Positions 12,800 through 15,340 of a stretch of DNA of 15,340 bases are shown in pieces (the stretch's first letter is position 1; each line of letters starts with the position of its first letter). Source of the stretch: an uncultured Haemophilus sp. (GTDB lineage Bacteria > Pseudomonadota > Gammaproteobacteria > Enterobacterales > Pasteurellaceae). The stretch spans positions 1 through 15,340 of the forward strand of contig CAJLFU010000041.1 of assembly GCA_905205995.1 (NCBI GenBank). Reading direction: 5' to 3'. Below the pieces are notes generated by a model. The model saw only the letters and a list, made by a program, of their open reading frames with translations, ran no database searches and was not told the origin of the DNA. The position numbers were made by a program, and so were the translations under genes.

Positions 12800-14122
12800 A
12801 TGACCCTTCTTGTTCTAGGCATTAATCATAAAACAGCTTCTGTCGCTGTTCGTGAGAAAGTCGCTTTTTCTGAAGAAAAGCGGCAGCTTGCCTTACAACA
12901 AATTCACCAGCAAGATTTGGCAGAAAGTGCGGTTATTCTTTCTACCTGCAACCGTACAGAGATTTATCTTCATCATCGTCAAATTTCGCCCCAAGAGTGT
13001 AAGCAATGGCAAACGAACTGTATAAATTGGTTTGCTAATATTCATCAGCTTTCTGTAGATGAATTAAATAAAAGTATTTACACCCATCAAAATCAACAAG
13101 CAGCGAATCATTTAATGCGCGTGGCCTGTGGTTTGGATTCATTAATTTTGGGTGAGCCGCAAATTTTGGGACAAGTGAAACAAGCTTTCCAAATCAGTGA
13201 AGATTATTATCAAGCGGCGAATATTCCACTTTCAAGCACGCTTTCTCGTTTGTTCCAAAAAACCTTTGCTACGGCAAAACGTGTACGCACAGAAACCAAT
13301 ATTGGTGAAAGCGCTGTATCGGTGGCTTATGCAGCTTGTAGCTTGGCGCGTCAAATTTTTGAATCTTTACGTGAATTACAAATTTTGCTTGTTGGGGCAG
13401 GGGAAACTATTGAATTGGTGAGCCGTCATTTATTACGCCATGGCGTAAAAAAATTGATGATTGCTAACCGCACTTTATCTCGCGCTGAACAGTTGGTGGA
13501 AAACTTAGCATCTAATACGCCGATAGAAGTGTATTCTCTCGATGAGTTGCAAACACCACTAAATCAAGCGGATATTGTCATCAGCTCAACAGGCAGTCCG
13601 AATGTTTTAATCACGAAAGCGATGGCTGAAATTGCGGAAAAAGCACGCCAATTTAAACCGACTTTGATGGTGGATATTGCGGTACCACGTGATATTGATG
13701 AAAACGTCTCGGAATTAGAAAGTGTGTATCATTACACCGTAGATGATTTGCAAGATATTATTCAACGCAATCTTTCTCAACGTGAGCAAGCATCAGAGCA
13801 AGCGCAAGACATCATTACACAAGAATGTACGGATTTCTTCGAGTGGTTGAAGGTTCATCAGTTCTCCAATTTGATTCGTCATTATCGTGATGAGGCGGAG
13901 AATACTCGCCAAGAATTACTCGAAAAAGCCTTACACCAAATTCAACAAGGTGAGAATGCTGAAAAAATTCTGCAAGAATTGAGTTATAAATTAATGAATA
14001 AACTCATTCATGCGCCAACCCAAACCATGCAAGCGATGATGAAATCCGGTAATGCGGAAGGCTTGCACGCCTTTTCAAATGCTTTGCATTTAACCCATCC
14101 TTTAAATGAAAAAAACGATTAG
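12800..14122 (+). CDS. hemA: Glutamyl-tRNA reductase
   Basis: Reduces glutamyl-tRNA(Glu) with NADPH to glutamate-1-semialdehyde, the first committed step of tetrapyrrole (heme) synthesis by the C5 route. 440 residues against 418 in E. coli. Catalytic domain: LLVLGINHKTASVAVREKVAF, then ILSTCNRTE with active-site Cys50. The GEPQILGQVKQAF stretch (about 118-130) contacts substrate. NADPH domain: LLVGAGE from about residue 196 and later MVDIAVPRDID. The C-terminal helical dimerization domain starts near 315. The first step is expected to be controlled by heme in this family. The ribosome site is weak (TAGG, seven bases before ATG). The last 17 bases overlap the next gene. Uptake sequences at 12925 and 13467. 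If the organism is a heme-requiring Haemophilus (H. influenzae type) this gene would be absent, so its presence argues for a heme-independent species. Confidence 0.96.
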   Translation: MTLLVLGINHKTASVAVREKVAFSEEKRQLALQQIHQQDLAESAVILSTCNRTEIYLHHRQISPQECKQWQTNCINWFANIHQLSVDELNKSIYTHQNQQAANHLMRVACGLDSLILGEPQILGQVKQAFQISEDYYQAANIPLSSTLSRLFQKTFATAKRVRTETNIGESAVSVAYAACSLARQIFESLRELQILLVGAGETIELVSRHLLRHGVKKLMIANRTLSRAEQLVENLASNTPIEVYSLDELQTPLNQADIVISSTGSPNVLITKAMAEIAEKARQFKPTLMVDIAVPRDIDENVSELESVYHYTVDDLQDIIQRNLSQREQASEQAQDIITQECTDFFEWLKVHQFSNLIRHYRDEAENTRQELLEKALHQIQQGENAEKILQELSYKLMNKLIHAPTQTMQAMMKSGNAEGLHAFSNALHLTHPLNEKND

Positions 14123-14849
14123 ATTTTTGACCGCACTTTTCGGTGGCGCATCGTTACTAATGAGTGTGCCATCTTTAGCTGAATATCGAACTTTTGATGA
14201 TGGCAATATTACTTACGGGATTTTTCAAGCAAAACCCGAAGAAGTACAGCTACATTGGAAAGATGCTGAAGGTAACGATTATCAAAGTCTAACGCGTCTC
14301 AAAAATGCCTTAGAGCCTAGCTATAACGTGAAAATGGTGATGAATGCGGGTATTTATAGCATGAATAACACGCCAGCGGGATTATGGATTGAGCATGGAA
14401 AAGAGCTCAATGCATTAAATACAAAAGCAGGCAAAGGTAATTTCCATGTGCAGCCTAATGGGGTATTCGCCATTGCTGGAAATAAACCCTACATTTTAAC
14501 AACCGCTGCGTATCAGAAAAGCAAACTCAAGCCAGACTTTGCGTTGCAATCAGGCCCGATGTTAATTATTCATGGAAAAATGAATCCGCAATTTCGAGCT
14601 AGCCTAGAAAGCTATCATAAGCGTAATGCAGTATGTTTGACGAAACAAAATGAATTACTTTTCCTGATGACAATAAAAGGCGCGCCTAACCTTTATACAT
14701 TAAGCCAAGGTTTGCTGAAAATAGGTTGTTATGACGCCTTATATCTTGATGGAACAATATCTAATTGGTACATTCCAGGGCAATTTAACACCTTGCATTG
14801 GAAGCGTTTTGTTGGAATGATCTCCGTTCTTGATGTGAACAAAAAATAG
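14106..14849 (+). CDS. Secreted phosphodiester glycosidase-like protein (DUF2233/NAGPA domain, YigE type)
   Basis: 247 residues. Residues 1-25 form a standard signal peptide: KK, a hydrophobic core, then SLA before Glu26. The mature protein should therefore be periplasmic. The rest matches the NAGPA/DUF2233 family: VMNAGIYSMNNTPAGLWIEHGKELN (about 78-102), NGVFAI, the SGPMLIIHG stretch, and YDALYLDG (about 210-217), where Asp215 is in the conserved YLDG motif. Relatives include the mammalian enzyme that uncovers mannose-6-phosphate and bacterial proteins acting on sugar phosphodiesters; the bacterial substrate is mostly unknown. The start overlaps hemA by 17 bases and has no ribosome site of its own, so translation is probably coupled to hemA, although the functions are unrelated. 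A uptake sequence (ACCGCACTT, 14130) encodes part of the signal peptide core. Confidence 0.82.
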   Translation: MKKTIRFLTALFGGASLLMSVPSLAEYRTFDDGNITYGIFQAKPEEVQLHWKDAEGNDYQSLTRLKNALEPSYNVKMVMNAGIYSMNNTPAGLWIEHGKELNALNTKAGKGNFHVQPNGVFAIAGNKPYILTTAAYQKSKLKPDFALQSGPMLIIHGKMNPQFRASLESYHKRNAVCLTKQNELLFLMTIKGAPNLYTLSQGLLKIGCYDALYLDGTISNWYIPGQFNTLHWKRFVGMISVLDVNKK

Positions 14850-14908
14850 CAAAAGCGTTTTATTTATAATCAACTAAATCAAAAAATCCGTTTTTTGCAA
14901 AAAAATGA

Positions 14909-14937
14909 TTGACGAGAATAGGTCAAATCAGGATAAT
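14909..14937 (+). promoter_or_regulatory. Promoter of the tRNA operon with GC-rich discriminator
   Basis: TTGACG (14909-14914, five of six), 17 bases, GATAAT (14932-14937, five of six). ACGCCCCGC follows directly, a GC-rich discriminator of the kind that makes stable-RNA promoters sensitive to ppGpp (stringent control). Transcription would begin near 14944, about 29 bases before the first tRNA. The 59 bases between the DUF2233 gene and this promoter hold no convincing terminator. Confidence 0.85.
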
Positions 14938-14972
14938 ACGCCCCGCAAAGCCGATAAGGTAAAGCAAATGAT

Positions 14973-15049
14973 GGCTACATAGCTCAGTTGGTTAGAGCAC
15001 AACACTCATAATGTTGGGGTCGCAAGTTCGAATCTCGCTGTAGCCACCA
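14973..15049 (+). tRNA. metT: tRNA-Met (CAT), elongator type
   Basis: 77 bases with encoded CCA. The acceptor stem is GGCTACA/TGTAGCC, the D arm AGCTCAGTTGGTTAGAGC, the anticodon loop CTCATAA with CAT at 15007-15009, and the T arm GTTCGAATC. It differs at few places from E. coli elongator tRNA-Met and does not have the features of initiator tRNA. A tRNA-Ile with modified CAT anticodon is less likely given this match. Confidence 0.93.
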
Positions 15050-15054
15050 AATTT

Positions 15055-15139
15055 GCGGGACTGGCGAAATTGGTAGACGCACCAGATTTAGGTTCTGGCG
15101 CCGAGAGGTGTGTGGGTTCAAGTCCCTCGTCCCGCACCA
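15055..15139 (+). tRNA. leuW: tRNA-Leu (TAG)
   Basis: 85 bases with encoded CCA. The acceptor stem is GCGGGAC/GTCCCGC, the anticodon loop TTTAGGT between CCAGA and TCTGG with TAG at 15089-15091, and a long variable arm (GCGCCGAGAGGTGTG region) typical of class II tRNAs. Reads CUN codons. Only five bases separate it from tRNA-Met. Confidence 0.95.
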
Positions 15140-15166
15140 TTTATCAGCTTGCAGTCAAATAGTAGT

Positions 15167-15241
15167 TGGGGTATCGCCAAGCGGTAAGGCACCGGGTTTT
15201 GATCTCGGCATCCCTAGGTTCGAATCCTAGTACCCCAGCCA
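15167..15241 (+). tRNA. glnU: tRNA-Gln (TTG)
   Basis: 75 bases with encoded CCA. The acceptor stem is TGGGGTA/TACCCCA (U1-A72 pair, typical for tRNA-Gln), the anticodon loop TTTTGAT with TTG at 15199-15201, and the T loop TTCGAAT. Reads CAA and by wobble CAG. The 27-base spacer before it has no promoter-like boxes. Confidence 0.95.
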
Positions 15242-15288
15242 TACTATCTAAATAAAATCTTCTTTATTTCCAATCAAAGAATTTCAGT

Positions 15289-15340
15289 TGGGGTATCGCC
15301 AAGCGGTAAGGCACCGGGTTTTGATCTCGGCATCCCTAGG
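15289..15340 (+). tRNA. glnW: tRNA-Gln (TTG), second copy, cut by window end (partial)
   Basis: The 52 bases present are identical to the first tRNA-Gln (15167-15218), including the anticodon. They stop at the window edge within the T arm. The 47-base spacer between the two copies is unrelated AT-rich sequence. The tandem pair corresponds to E. coli glnU-glnW. Confidence 0.93.

Noticed and set aside
14850..14908. Terminator after the DUF2233 gene
   Set aside because: Only short A/T stems (for example AAAAGCGTTTT and AAAAAATCCGTTTTTT) can be drawn; too weak to call.
15167..15340. Tandem tRNA-Gln as an integration (att) site scar
   Set aside because: No integrase or foreign sequence is nearby, and the tandem pair is the normal arrangement in the E. 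coli operon.

Overview
The window looks like a chromosomal core region of a Pasteurellaceae bacterium close to Haemophilus (H. parainfluenzae would fit, but the species is an inference). The evidence is an AT-rich base composition, gene products that follow their gammaproteobacterial (E. coli) counterparts along their whole length, and 15 perfect copies of the Haemophilus-type DNA uptake sequence AAGTGCGGT in 15.3 kb. Such a 9-mer would be expected by chance well under once.

Layout, left to right. (1) A leftward, incomplete UmuD/LexA-fold (S24 family) gene whose promoter carries a textbook LexA/SOS box. (2) Rightward sstT (Na+/serine-threonine symporter) with its own terminator, then modF (double-ATPase protein of the ABC superfamily). 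(3) A rightward membrane and redox cluster: qmcA (stomatin/SPFH protein), an NfeD-like partner (ybbJ type), a flavodoxin-fold NAD(P)H oxidoreductase and a YcdY/TorD-type chaperone. It is closed by a bidirectional terminator. (4) Leftward gyrA and, behind its own promoter and terminator, leftward ycaO. (5) Rightward yegP, convergent with leftward yafS, which is divergent from rightward gloB. (6) Rightward hemA overlapping a secreted phosphodiester glycosidase-like (DUF2233/YigE-type) gene. (7) A stable-RNA promoter driving tRNA-Met(CAT), tRNA-Leu(TAG), tRNA-Gln(TTG) and a second tRNA-Gln cut by the window edge. This is the same gene order as the start of the E. coli metT-leuW-glnU-glnW operon.

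Most of the window is housekeeping: nutrient uptake, membrane-protein quality control, DNA topology, ribosomal protein modification, methylglyoxal detoxification, tetrapyrrole synthesis and translation. I see no phage, insertion sequence, CRISPR array or defence island.

The two observations with most consequence are these. GyrA has Phe84 and Tyr88 where the wild-type family has Ser and Asp, which is the classic double change of fluoroquinolone resistance. The SOS-controlled UmuD-like gene at the left edge has the fold motifs of S24 peptidases but lacks both the catalytic Ser and the catalytic Lys. Smaller points are hairpins built from uptake sequences in an operon and in the hemA leader, a terminator embedded in the coding end of yafS, and a 10-bp gap between the divergent yafS and gloB starts.
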